64,000 bases of DNA from Actinomadura mexicana (GTDB taxonomy: Bacteria > Actinomycetota > Actinomycetes > Streptosporangiales > Streptosporangiaceae), in the NCBI RefSeq assembly GCF_900188105.1, contig NZ_FZNP01000012.1, forward strand, positions 124,001 to 188,000, given 5' to 3'. A program made the translations under genes and the position numbers. Below, piece after piece: positions 1-6,200 of the stretch. The notes beneath the pieces were generated by a model. The model was not told the DNA's origin. It worked only from the letters and a program-made list of their open reading frames with translations, and made no database searches. How positions within the stretch are numbered: position 1 is the stretch's first letter; every line of letters begins with the position of its first letter.

Positions 1-469
1 GCTGGCGCAGCGGCAGGGTCCAGCGCTGCCGCTGGTCGCGGTCGGCCTGCTGCCACAGGATCGCGGCGCCGACGCCGCCGACGATGAACGGCCACAGCGC
101 CCACCGGACGACTCCGGCCGCGCCCCACGGCAGCGCCGCGAGTCCGCACGCGACGGCCGCGTAGGCGAGCAGCTGGCCCCAGTCCCGGCCGCGCCGCCGC
201 CCGCCCGCCTCGGCCGGTGCCCTCTCCCGGACGGGGACGAGGATCCAGAGCGCGGCGTAGGCGGCGACGCCCAGCCCGCTCGCCATCGTGAGCAGGACGA
301 ACGCGCCTCGCACGAGGAACACGTCCACGCCGAGGTGCTCGGCCAGGCCCCGGCACACTCCGGCGACGAGCCGCCCTTCGGCCGCCCGTTCCAGCCGGGC
401 GGGCCCGAGGGGTGTCGCGCCGACCGGTCCCGGCGGCGCCGCCGGCCGTCCCGCCGCCTCCTGGCTCAC
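1..469 (-). CDS. PspC-domain protein, probable sensor histidine kinase N-terminus (partial)
   Basis: This gene runs off the left edge, so only about the first 156 codons are present. The translated N-terminus carries a PspC domain at about residues 25-85 (motif VAGVCRGLAEHLGV followed by a hydrophobic helix ending ILVPV). A second pair of hydrophobic stretches follows, then the cytoplasmic-looking run QQADRDQRQRW. In actinomycetes this arrangement is typical of PspC-type two-component sensor kinases related to the LiaS/MacS group. The kinase core itself is outside the window, so that part is inference. The GTG start is preceded by a GGGAAGGG-like ribosome binding site. The gene is divergent from another PspC-domain gene, a pairing common in actinomycetes and consistent with envelope-stress sensing. 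Confidence 0.75.
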   Translation of the reverse strand, partial: MSQEAAGRPAAPPGPVGATPLGPARLERAAEGRLVAGVCRGLAEHLGVDVFLVRGAFVLLTMASGLGVAAYAALWILVPVRERAPAEAGGRRRGRDWGQLLAYAAVACGLAALPWGAAGVVRWALWPFIVGGVGAAILWQQADRDQRQRWTLPLRQ

Positions 470-610
470 CGTCGCCCTTCCCAAGGTTCTCCCACGTCAT
501 CGATCGTCACATGCCCGGACATGATGCGCATCAGGGGCCCACCCGGGGCCGGTCTCAGGGTCGGAATCAGGGACGTCCCCGATACCGCGCCGTACGCGCG
601 ACAGGCGACC

Positions 611-2119
611 ATGGTCGGCATGGGCGAGAAAGAGGACCAGAGCGAGGACCCCCGCGGCCGCACCGCCGGCGGGCCGGGTTCGCGAGAGCCCGGCGTGGGC
701 GAGCCCGGCGTGAGCGAGCCCGGCGTGAGCGAGCCCGGCGTGAGCGAGCCCGGCGTGGGCGAGCCCGGCGTGGGCGAGCCCGGCGTGGGCGAGCACGGCC
801 TCGGAACGCAGGGCCTCGGAGGGCACGGGGTCGGCGAGTCGACGGCGGGCGGCTACCGGCGCCTTGCGCGGGACGCCGAGCGGAAGGTGCTCGCCGGTGT
901 GTGCACGGGGCTCGCCCGCTACACCGGCATCGACCCGGTCGTGTTCCGCGTCGGGTTCGCGATCCTCGTCCTCGCGCAAGGGCAGGGGATCTTCCTCTAC
1001 ATCGTGGCGGCGCTGCTGATGCCGGCGAGCCCGGGCGAGTCGTCGCTGGCCGAGCACTGGCTCAAGCGGTGGTTCGACGGGCAGGCCGTCCTGACGATCC
1101 TCGGTGCGCTGATGTGCGTGGGCGTCGCGTTCAACCTGTTCGGCGGGGTCCCCACCGACGCCATCGCGCCCCTGGTGGTACTCGGGCTGGTGCTGCTGGT
1201 CGCGCACTCGCGGGGCGTCGACCTGGTGTCCGCGGCGCGGACCGTCCCCGAACGGATCACCGGGCATGCCCCGCAGCCCTCCGCGAGGTGGACGCGGACG
1301 CAGACCGCGTCCGTCGGCGGCGTCTCGCTCGACAAGGACGTCCCTCTCGGTGAGCACGGATCTCCCGGTGAGCACGGGACGTCCCGGCCGGGGGCGGGCG
1401 GCCTGCCCGAGGGCATGATCGATCTCGCCGCGTACTCCGCCGCGTGGGCGGACACGCCCGATGCCGCGGTACCCCGTGGCACCGCGCCGGCTCAGCACGG
1501 CGGCGGCAGGACATCGCCGGTGACGGCGATCGCGCTGCTCGCGGCGATGGCCGCCGGCGCGGCGCTGATCCCGGTGGCCCGGCCCTACCCCGCCCCCGAC
1601 TCCTGGTTGATCGTCATGGCGCCCGCGCTCGCCGTCCTCGGGCTCGGCCTCGTCGTCGGCGGCTGGTTCCGGACGCGCGGCCTCGCGGCGGCCGGGACCG
1701 TGCTGACCCTCGCCATGCTGACCACGGCGGTCGCGGGCGACGTCCCGCGCAACGCCGAGTACGGGGAGATCGACTGGCGTCCCACCGACACCTCGCAACT
1801 CGGCCGGGTGTACAAGGTGGGCGTCGGGCAGGGCGACCTCGACCTCACCGCCCTGCCGGTCGCGGCCGGCCAGCAGGTCACGGTCAACGCCGAGGTCGGG
1901 CTCGGGGGGCTGGAGGTCACGGTGCCGCCCGCCGCCCGCGTGCTGGTGGACGCGCGGATCGGTCTCGGCGACGTGCGGGTCGACCACCGGACGACGAGCG
2001 GGCCCGCCGCCAAGGTCGTGCGGACCCTGGAACCGGCGGACGCGCGCGCCGCGAACCCGCCGGTGATCGTCCTGCGGATCCGCGGGAAGCTCGGAGACGT
2101 GGACGTGCACCGTGTCTGA
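611..2119 (+). CDS. PspC-domain membrane protein with EPGV(G/S) repeats
   Basis: About 502 residues. A low-complexity N-terminus (residues 26-60) consists of seven EPGVG/EPGVS pentapeptides. A PspC domain follows at about 81-140 (KVLAGVCTGLARYTGIDP, then a hydrophobic segment). Next come further hydrophobic segments around 165-205, a Ser/Gly/Pro-rich linker, two more transmembrane segments near 300-380, and a C-terminal region of beta character (GVGQGDLDLTALPV, GLGGLEVTVP) resembling the LiaF-type adhesin-like domain found behind PspC. Family members act in cell-envelope stress sensing next to PspC-type kinases. The ATG at 611 is chosen because the upstream frame is low in coding character; ATG 620 is also possible. 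It is divergent from the kinase-like gene at 1-469. Confidence 0.8.
   Translation: MVGMGEKEDQSEDPRGRTAGGPGSREPGVGEPGVSEPGVSEPGVSEPGVGEPGVGEPGVGEHGLGTQGLGGHGVGESTAGGYRRLARDAERKVLAGVCTGLARYTGIDPVVFRVGFAILVLAQGQGIFLYIVAALLMPASPGESSLAEHWLKRWFDGQAVLTILGALMCVGVAFNLFGGVPTDAIAPLVVLGLVLLVAHSRGVDLVSAARTVPERITGHAPQPSARWTRTQTASVGGVSLDKDVPLGEHGSPGEHGTSRPGAGGLPEGMIDLAAYSAAWADTPDAAVPRGTAPAQHGGGRTSPVTAIALLAAMAAGAALIPVARPYPAPDSWLIVMAPALAVLGLGLVVGGWFRTRGLAAAGTVLTLAMLTTAVAGDVPRNAEYGEIDWRPTDTSQLGRVYKVGVGQGDLDLTALPVAAGQQVTVNAEVGLGGLEVTVPPAARVLVDARIGLGDVRVDHRTTSGPAAKVVRTLEPADARAANPPVIVLRIRGKLGDVDVHRV
686..790 (+). repeat. 15-bp in-frame tandem repeat (7 units)
   Basis: Seven near-identical copies of GAGCCCGGCGTGRGC lie in frame and encode EPGVG or EPGVS. 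A decayed eighth copy follows at 791-805. The array encodes a flexible linker ahead of the PspC domain. Copy number is likely to vary between strains by slippage. Confidence 0.9.
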
Positions 2120-2197
2120 GCGCGGGCAGGCCCGCGTGACGGGTCACGGCGAGACGGGGCAGAGCGGGACGGGGCACGGCGAGACGGGGCACGGCGG

Positions 2198-2440
2198 ATG
2201 AGGGCGGGCGGGGAGATGGCCGGTAAGAAGGCGGCGGGTCAGAAGCGGTTCCGGTTCGATCCGGCGGGGCCGGTGACGGGGGTGTTCTTCCTCTTCCTGG
2301 CCGGGCTGTTCCTCGCGGACGGCCTGACGGACGGGGACGTCCTGCCCGTCACCACGATGGTCCCGGTCGTGCTGATCGGGCTGGGGCTCGTCGGGACCGT
2401 CCGGGTGCTGACCCGCTCCCGGCGCCGCCACCTGCGCTGA
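2198..2440 (+). CDS. Small two-helix membrane protein, hypothetical
   Basis: An 80-residue protein (74 if ATG 2216 is used) with a basic N-terminus (MAGKKAAGQKRFRF) and two predicted transmembrane helices, about residues 25-42 and 50-68, ending in a very basic tail (TRSRRRHLR). It lies 78 bp downstream of the PspC gene on the same strand and may be cotranscribed with it. The gap contains imperfect repeats of CGGCGAGACGGGGCA. Small proteins of this kind often follow PspC genes in actinomycetes; no function is known to me. Confidence 0.7.
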   Translation: MRAGGEMAGKKAAGQKRFRFDPAGPVTGVFFLFLAGLFLADGLTDGDVLPVTTMVPVVLIGLGLVGTVRVLTRSRRRHLR

Positions 2441-2517
2441 CGCGCCGGCGCCGCGGGACCGCTGTGACCCGCGCCGCACGGCCCGGGGCCTCCCCCGCGC
2501 AGGGAGCGCCAAGTAAC

Positions 2518-3255
2518 GTGACCTCGACGGCAGGTGACGGATCGGGGGCCGATGGCGGGGAAGACCGGGACACCGGAGACGGGCTGCGCCGACGCGCTGC
2601 CCGGTTCCCGGTCCGCGCTGGACCGGGCCGCGCCATCAAGCCGGGCCGCCACGGGCTCTCCCCCGAGACCGTCGCCGGGATCCAGCGCGAGCGGCTGATC
2701 GACGCGTTCGTCCACGTCGTCTCCGAGCGGGGCTTCGCGCACACGACGATCAGCGCGGTCACCGAGGGCGCGGGCGTCACGAAGAAGACGTTCTACGCGC
2801 ACTTCCCCGACCTGGACGAGTGCTTCCTCGCCGCCTACCAGCGCGGCATGGCCATCCTGCTCCGCCGCATGACGGAGGCCTACGAGGCCGCGCCGTCCTG
2901 GCCGGACGGGATCCACGCGGGCCTGCGCACGCTGCTCGCCGCCCTCGCCCGCGAGCCCCGGTTCGCGCGGGCGTCGCTGGTGGAGGTGAACGCGGCGGGG
3001 CCGCAGGTCAGGCAGGCGCGCATCGACGACCTCACCCGGTTCCGCTCCTTCTTCACCGATCCGTCCCTGGCGTCCGTCCCGATCCCGGTGGTGGACGCGA
3101 TCGTGGGCGGCATCCACAGCGCGATCCACGTCCAGATGGAGACGGGCGAGGCGGAGGAGTTGCCGTCACTGCTGCCGTCCCTCACCTATTTCGCGCTGCT
3201 CCCCCTCGTCGGCCGCGAGGCCGCCTCCCCCTACCTGACCGGCGACCCCGGCTGA
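2518..3255 (+). CDS. TetR family transcriptional regulator
   Basis: About 245 residues. A TetR_N helix-turn-helix lies at about residues 45-100 (IQRERLIDAFVHVVSERGFAH, then GAGVTKKTFYAHFPDLDECF), preceded by about 45 disordered residues. The C-terminal ligand/dimerisation half is all-helical and not assignable to a subfamily. GTG 2518 has AGGGAG 11 bases upstream; the more upstream GTG at 2464 lacks a visible ribosome binding site. The start is therefore a choice between these two. The target is unknown: no clear palindrome lies immediately upstream, and the neighbours (PspC genes, degenerate cupin) do not suggest a ligand. Confidence 0.85.
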   Translation: MTSTAGDGSGADGGEDRDTGDGLRRRAARFPVRAGPGRAIKPGRHGLSPETVAGIQRERLIDAFVHVVSERGFAHTTISAVTEGAGVTKKTFYAHFPDLDECFLAAYQRGMAILLRRMTEAYEAAPSWPDGIHAGLRTLLAALAREPRFARASLVEVNAAGPQVRQARIDDLTRFRSFFTDPSLASVPIPVVDAIVGGIHSAIHVQMETGEAEELPSLLPSLTYFALLPLVGREAASPYLTGDPG

Positions 3256-3342
3256 CCTGCCATGACCCGGACGTGTTCGCCGCCTCGCCGGCCGGATGCA
3301 GCGGTTCGGCCGAGCCCGTAGCCGGGCTTTTGCACCGGCACC

Positions 3343-3486
3343 GTGGACGCGAAGGGCCGGATCAAGCTGAGCTGCGCGAACGGCTCCCGTGACCGGCTCG
3401 ACGGACGCGCCGCACTGCGCTCGGGGAAGCTGGTGGTCACGTGGACGGGAGGACCCGAGGACGTCCTGCATCGGCGTGCAGGCTGA
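3343..3486 (+). other. Possible 47-residue ORF or gene remnant
   Basis: A short GTG-started frame encodes VDAKGRIKLSCANGSRDRLD and a further 27 residues. Composition is plausible for coding but no family is recognised. It overlaps the 3' end of the convergent cupin-like gene at 3437-3871. It could be a remnant of a larger gene or simply noncoding. Confidence 0.2.
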
Positions 3487-3871
3487 CCGCGAACGCCGGC
3501 CCCGGATTCGTCAGCGCGTGCGGGCCGCCGTGCACCCGGACCCGGTTGGCCCGCAGCGGTCGCTCCGTGACGCCGCGCGCGGTGATCGTCACTTCCGCCA
3601 GCTCGCCCGCGATCAGGGTGCTGACCTGGGCGCGGATCGTCTCGCCGTGGTCGGGCGGCCAGGTGGTCAGCCAGGTCTGGCCGTCCAGCGGGACGTGCAC
3701 CGGCCCCGAGGCGTCGAAACGGACGAGCCGCCACCACTCGGCGGGGCGGCCGGCGAGGTCGCGGACGCGGGCGGCGAGCTGTCCGACGGTCGCGGGACGG
3801 ACGGCGGCCGCGCGGCCGTGCGGATCGTCCTGACCGCGCATGGTGAGGTCGGGAACCACGGAAAGGTCCAC
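3437..3871 (-). CDS. Cysteine dioxygenase-like cupin, apparently degenerate
   Basis: A 144-residue protein resembling the actinobacterial cysteine dioxygenase type I family: an N-terminal helix region (VGQLAARVRDLAGRPAEWWRLVRF), then cupin strands, then HALTNPGPAFAVSLHA matching the family's conserved C-terminal region. The usual metal-binding HxH segment in the first cupin motif is replaced by PPDHGETIRAQVST. The protein also stops just after SLHA, where relatives continue for about 15-20 residues. It therefore probably lacks activity. The start is GTG 3871 with GAAGGA 7 bases upstream. The family assignment is from remembered sequence patterns and needs a profile search. Confidence 0.55.
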   Translation of the reverse strand: MDLSVVPDLTMRGQDDPHGRAAAVRPATVGQLAARVRDLAGRPAEWWRLVRFDASGPVHVPLDGQTWLTTWPPDHGETIRAQVSTLIAGELAEVTITARGVTERPLRANRVRVHGGPHALTNPGPAFAVSLHADAGRPRVLPST

Positions 3872-4143
3872 GGGAAGTCCTTCGTGCAGGTGTGCCGGCT
3901 GGAAAGGGATCGTCAGCGAGAGCGGCGATCGCCCGGAACGGGGATCAGCGACAACACGAAGGACACAGCGCGCTGGCCACGCGGCCCAGGGCCACGGGGC
4001 TGTCCGTCAGCACGCGCTTCGTCACGCACACAAGGAGACACTCGGTAACCGAACCTTGTCAAGCTGATCACCCAGAGTCGACCGGAATCTGTCCGCCGGG
4101 GGCCCGGCCACCCCCGGCAGGTCCTCGCCTCCCCGTCGCGGGC
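3872..4143. other. Intergenic region, no gene seen
   Basis: About 270 bases between the cupin-like gene and the microprotein at 4144-4239. Open frames here lack convincing coding character. No strong hairpin or recognised operator was found. Confidence 0.5.
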
Positions 4144-4239
4144 TCAGCGGCTGAGGAACACGTAAACGACCCAGGTGAGCACCAGGGTCACGAGCAAGGA
4201 CCCCAGGCAACCCAGCCGAGAAGAGAAAAAGAAGAACAT
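4144..4239 (-). CDS. 31-residue membrane microprotein
   Basis: ATG at 4239 opens a 31-codon frame ending at TGA 4144. The product begins MFFFFSSRLGCLGSLL and continues as one hydrophobic helix (VTLVLTWVVYVFL) before a final SR. It is a single-span microprotein. AGGGG lies upstream of the start with suitable spacing. Tiny Phe-rich proteins with an RLGCLGSLL motif recur in actinomycete genomes as I recall, which supports a real gene. No function is known. The Cys near the membrane face could be lipidated or redox active, but nothing here shows this. Confidence 0.6.
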   Translation of the reverse strand: MFFFFSSRLGCLGSLLVTLVLTWVVYVFLSR

Positions 4240-4592
4240 AGGCGGCCCCTACCCCGGAAACGGCGAATATCCCCTGCTCAGAACGCCACAGCCCGCCCGG
4301 AACCACCCATTTTGCCTGGCCACGCTCTCCGCTTCGCCCTTCCGCCATGGAACGTTCCCAGCCGCCACCGTGAGGCGCCTCGGCCTCCGCCCCTCCGAGG
4401 GATCGGCCACGGAAGGCACGCTCCGGCCGATCGGCCGTCTTCGCTGGTGAACGGTAGAAATCCAGCGAGCGCGTGTTTTCGCGCAAAATCCGGAGAAAGT
4501 GGGGTTGTTCCCATTACGGTCGGCCCGGAGCCGCTTATGAAACGGAGGAGGCTCCCGACCGATCGGACAGTCCGACGCTGCGGAGAAGCAAC
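4240..4592. other. Intergenic region upstream of the CHAP operon
   Basis: About 350 bases separate the leftward microprotein from the rightward acidic-protein gene, so it should hold both promoters. It is somewhat AT-richer than the surroundings at 4225-4310 and 4470-4520. No clear -35/-10 pair or palindrome could be assigned. Confidence 0.4.
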
Positions 4593-4808
4593 GTGACCCC
4601 CCAGAGCGAAACAGACGCCGCGGAAGCGGCCCACATGGACGAGGTGGACCTGAACCCGGACGTCCACCGGGCCACCGAACCCGACGAGGAGCAGGTCCTC
4701 CGGGAGCTGTACGGGGAGCCCGACGCCGACGGGATCTTCCGCGGGCAGGGTCAGTCCCTCCAGGACGACCCCGAGCTGGACGGCACCGAGCAGGAGGGCC
4801 CGGCATGA
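4593..4808 (+). CDS. Very acidic 71-residue protein, coupled to the CHAP hydrolase
   Basis: The GTG start at 4593 has GGAG 7 bases upstream. The 71-residue product has 21 Asp/Glu against 3 Arg and no Lys, no signal peptide and no transmembrane segment, and is predicted largely disordered with one possible helix (DEEQVLRELYG). The stop overlaps the start of the CHAP gene (ATGA at 4805-4808), implying translational coupling. No family is recognised. A strongly acidic partner coupled to a peptidoglycan hydrolase could be an inhibitor, chaperone or adaptor; that is inference. Confidence 0.7.
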   Translation: MTPQSETDAAEAAHMDEVDLNPDVHRATEPDEEQVLRELYGEPDADGIFRGQGQSLQDDPELDGTEQEGPA

Positions 4809-5512
4809 GCGCCGCGGGGTTGATCGCCGAGGCCCGCAAGTCGCTCGGGATGTCGGGCCGGCCGAACACCATCACCCGGGAGTACGCCTCCAGGCACGGA
4901 AGCGAGTTCCTCAGCGCGCCCTGGTGCGACATGGCCATCACCTACTGGGCGCGGCACAGCGGCAACGCCAGCGTCGTCCTGCCGGGAGGAGACCGCGCTT
5001 ACACGGTGAGCCACGCGGAGGACTTCAAGAAGGCCGGGAGCTGGCACAGCGGGACGACCGCGAGCGTCGACCAGGCGAAGCCCGGCGACATCGTGTTCTT
5101 CGACTGGGGCGCCACCAACAGCATCGGCGCGATCGACCATGTCGGCGTCGTCGAGAAGGTCCTCGGCGGCGGGCGGCTGCAGACGATCGAGGGCAACACG
5201 AGCGACTCGGTGAGGCGCCGCGTAAGGGGCTCCAGTGTCATCGCTGGTTACGGACGGCCCGCGTATGGCGGGGGCAACTGGACGGAGGACATGGTGAAGA
5301 AGCTGCCGGAGCTGAACAAGGGCGACTCCGGGGAGCACGTGGAGACCCTGCAGGGGCTCCTCCTGGCGCGCAGCCACCCCGAGGTGACCATGACCGGGAA
5401 GTTCGACGACACGACCGAGTCGGCCGTCAAGGCCATGCAGCGGTGGGGCGGCGTCGACGACGACGGGATCGTCGGGCCGAAGACCTGGCCGGTTCTGCTC
5501 CGCGTGCACTAG
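4805..5512 (+). CDS. CHAP-domain peptidoglycan hydrolase with C-terminal PG-binding domain
   Basis: A 235-residue protein. An N-terminal CHAP (NlpC/P60-like) amidase/endopeptidase domain spans about 1-155, with catalytic Cys41 (APWCDMAITYW), His112 (IDHVGVV) and a polar residue in EGNTS (129-133). A PG_binding_1-like domain follows at about 168-232 (LNKGDSGEHVETLQGLL, then GIVGPKTWPVLL). It cleaves peptidoglycan cross-bridges or amide bonds by family analogy. There is no signal peptide or transmembrane segment, so export would need a holin-like or non-classical route. The endolysin-like architecture with a coupled acidic upstream protein is unusual for a chromosomal autolysin. A strong hairpin follows at 5521-5559. 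Confidence 0.88.
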   Translation: MSAAGLIAEARKSLGMSGRPNTITREYASRHGSEFLSAPWCDMAITYWARHSGNASVVLPGGDRAYTVSHAEDFKKAGSWHSGTTASVDQAKPGDIVFFDWGATNSIGAIDHVGVVEKVLGGGRLQTIEGNTSDSVRRRVRGSSVIAGYGRPAYGGGNWTEDMVKKLPELNKGDSGEHVETLQGLLLARSHPEVTMTGKFDDTTESAVKAMQRWGGVDDDGIVGPKTWPVLLRVH

Positions 5513-5520
5513 CGGCCATC

Positions 5521-5559
5521 AGTCCCCCAGACGTCGGTAAATAAGCGACGTCGGGGACT
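5521..5559 (+). terminator. Hairpin terminator after the CHAP operon
   Basis: AGTCCCC and GACGTC (with CA bulged between them) pair with GACGTC and GGGGACT across an 11-base loop, giving a 13-bp stem. It begins 8 bases after the CHAP stop codon. No T-tract follows, which is usual in high-GC actinomycetes. Confidence 0.6.
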
Positions 5560-5643
5560 AGTACGGCATTCAACCCCGGCATAGGTTCGGAGGGTCGCCT
5601 TCCACGGAGGTGGCCCCGATGACGTGGCCGGATCAGCGCGCTC

Positions 5644-5689
5644 CTCCCAGGGACGCCCCTCACTGTCCACCCCGAGACGTCCCTGGGAG
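5644..5689 (+). promoter_or_regulatory. Leader hairpin occluding the ribosome binding site of the CoxS-like gene
   Basis: CTCCCAGGGACG (5644-5655) is perfectly complementary to CGTCCCTGGGAG (5678-5689), a 12-bp stem with a 22-base loop. An outer GCGC/GCGC pairing (5636-5639 with 5693-5696) is also possible. The right arm contains the GGGAG ribosome binding site, 7 bases before the ATG at 5697. The folded form should therefore block initiation on the whole molybdenum hydroxylase operon. It could be a translational switch, an RNA-binding-protein site, or a DNA operator. No known riboswitch class is recognised. Confidence 0.6.
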
Positions 5690-5696
5690 ATAGCGC

Positions 5697-6200
5697 ATGC
5701 CACGTATCCGTATGGAGGTCGACGGAGCGACGTACGAAGACGACGTCGAGCCGCGCCTCCTTCTCGTCCACTATCTGCGCGAACGGCTGGGAAAGGTCGG
5801 GACCCCGGTCGGGTGCGACACCAGCAACTGCGGAGCCTGCACCGTCCTGATGGACGGGATGAGCGTGAAGAGCTGCTCCGTGCTCGCCGTCCAGGCCGAC
5901 GGCCAAGACGTGACGACCGTCGAGGGGCTCGGCGTCGAACCGTCGACGCCAGGCGGCACGCACCCGATGCAGCGGGCCTTCCACGAGGAGCACGCGCTGC
6001 AGTGCGGCTACTGCACGCCCGGCATGATCATGGCGTCGCTCGACCTGCTGAGGGAGAACCCCGACCCGTCCGAGGACGAGGTCCGGGAGGGGCTGGAAGG
6101 CAACCTGTGCAGGTGCACCGGTTACCAGAACATCGTCAAGGCCGTACGGCGGGCGGCGAGCGAGATGCGCGAGCCCGGCCGCCAGGAGGTGACGCCGTGA
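5697..6200 (+). CDS. (2Fe-2S)-binding subunit of a molybdenum hydroxylase (CoxS-like)
   Basis: A 167-residue small subunit. The N-terminal plant-type ferredoxin domain has its cysteines in GCDTSNCGACTVL, and the C-terminal four-helix domain has CGYCTPGM and CRCTGYQNI; together these hold two [2Fe-2S] clusters. It passes electrons from the molybdopterin subunit to the FAD subunit. The ATG has GGGAG 7 bases upstream, but that site lies in the arm of a leader hairpin. The stop overlaps the GTG start of the large subunit (GTGA, 6197-6200). Gene order small-large-medium is seen in many form II CO dehydrogenase or aldehyde/xanthine oxidase-type operons. The substrate is unknown. Confidence 0.9.
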   Translation: MPRIRMEVDGATYEDDVEPRLLLVHYLRERLGKVGTPVGCDTSNCGACTVLMDGMSVKSCSVLAVQADGQDVTTVEGLGVEPSTPGGTHPMQRAFHEEHALQCGYCTPGMIMASLDLLRENPDPSEDEVREGLEGNLCRCTGYQNIVKAVRRAASEMREPGRQEVTP

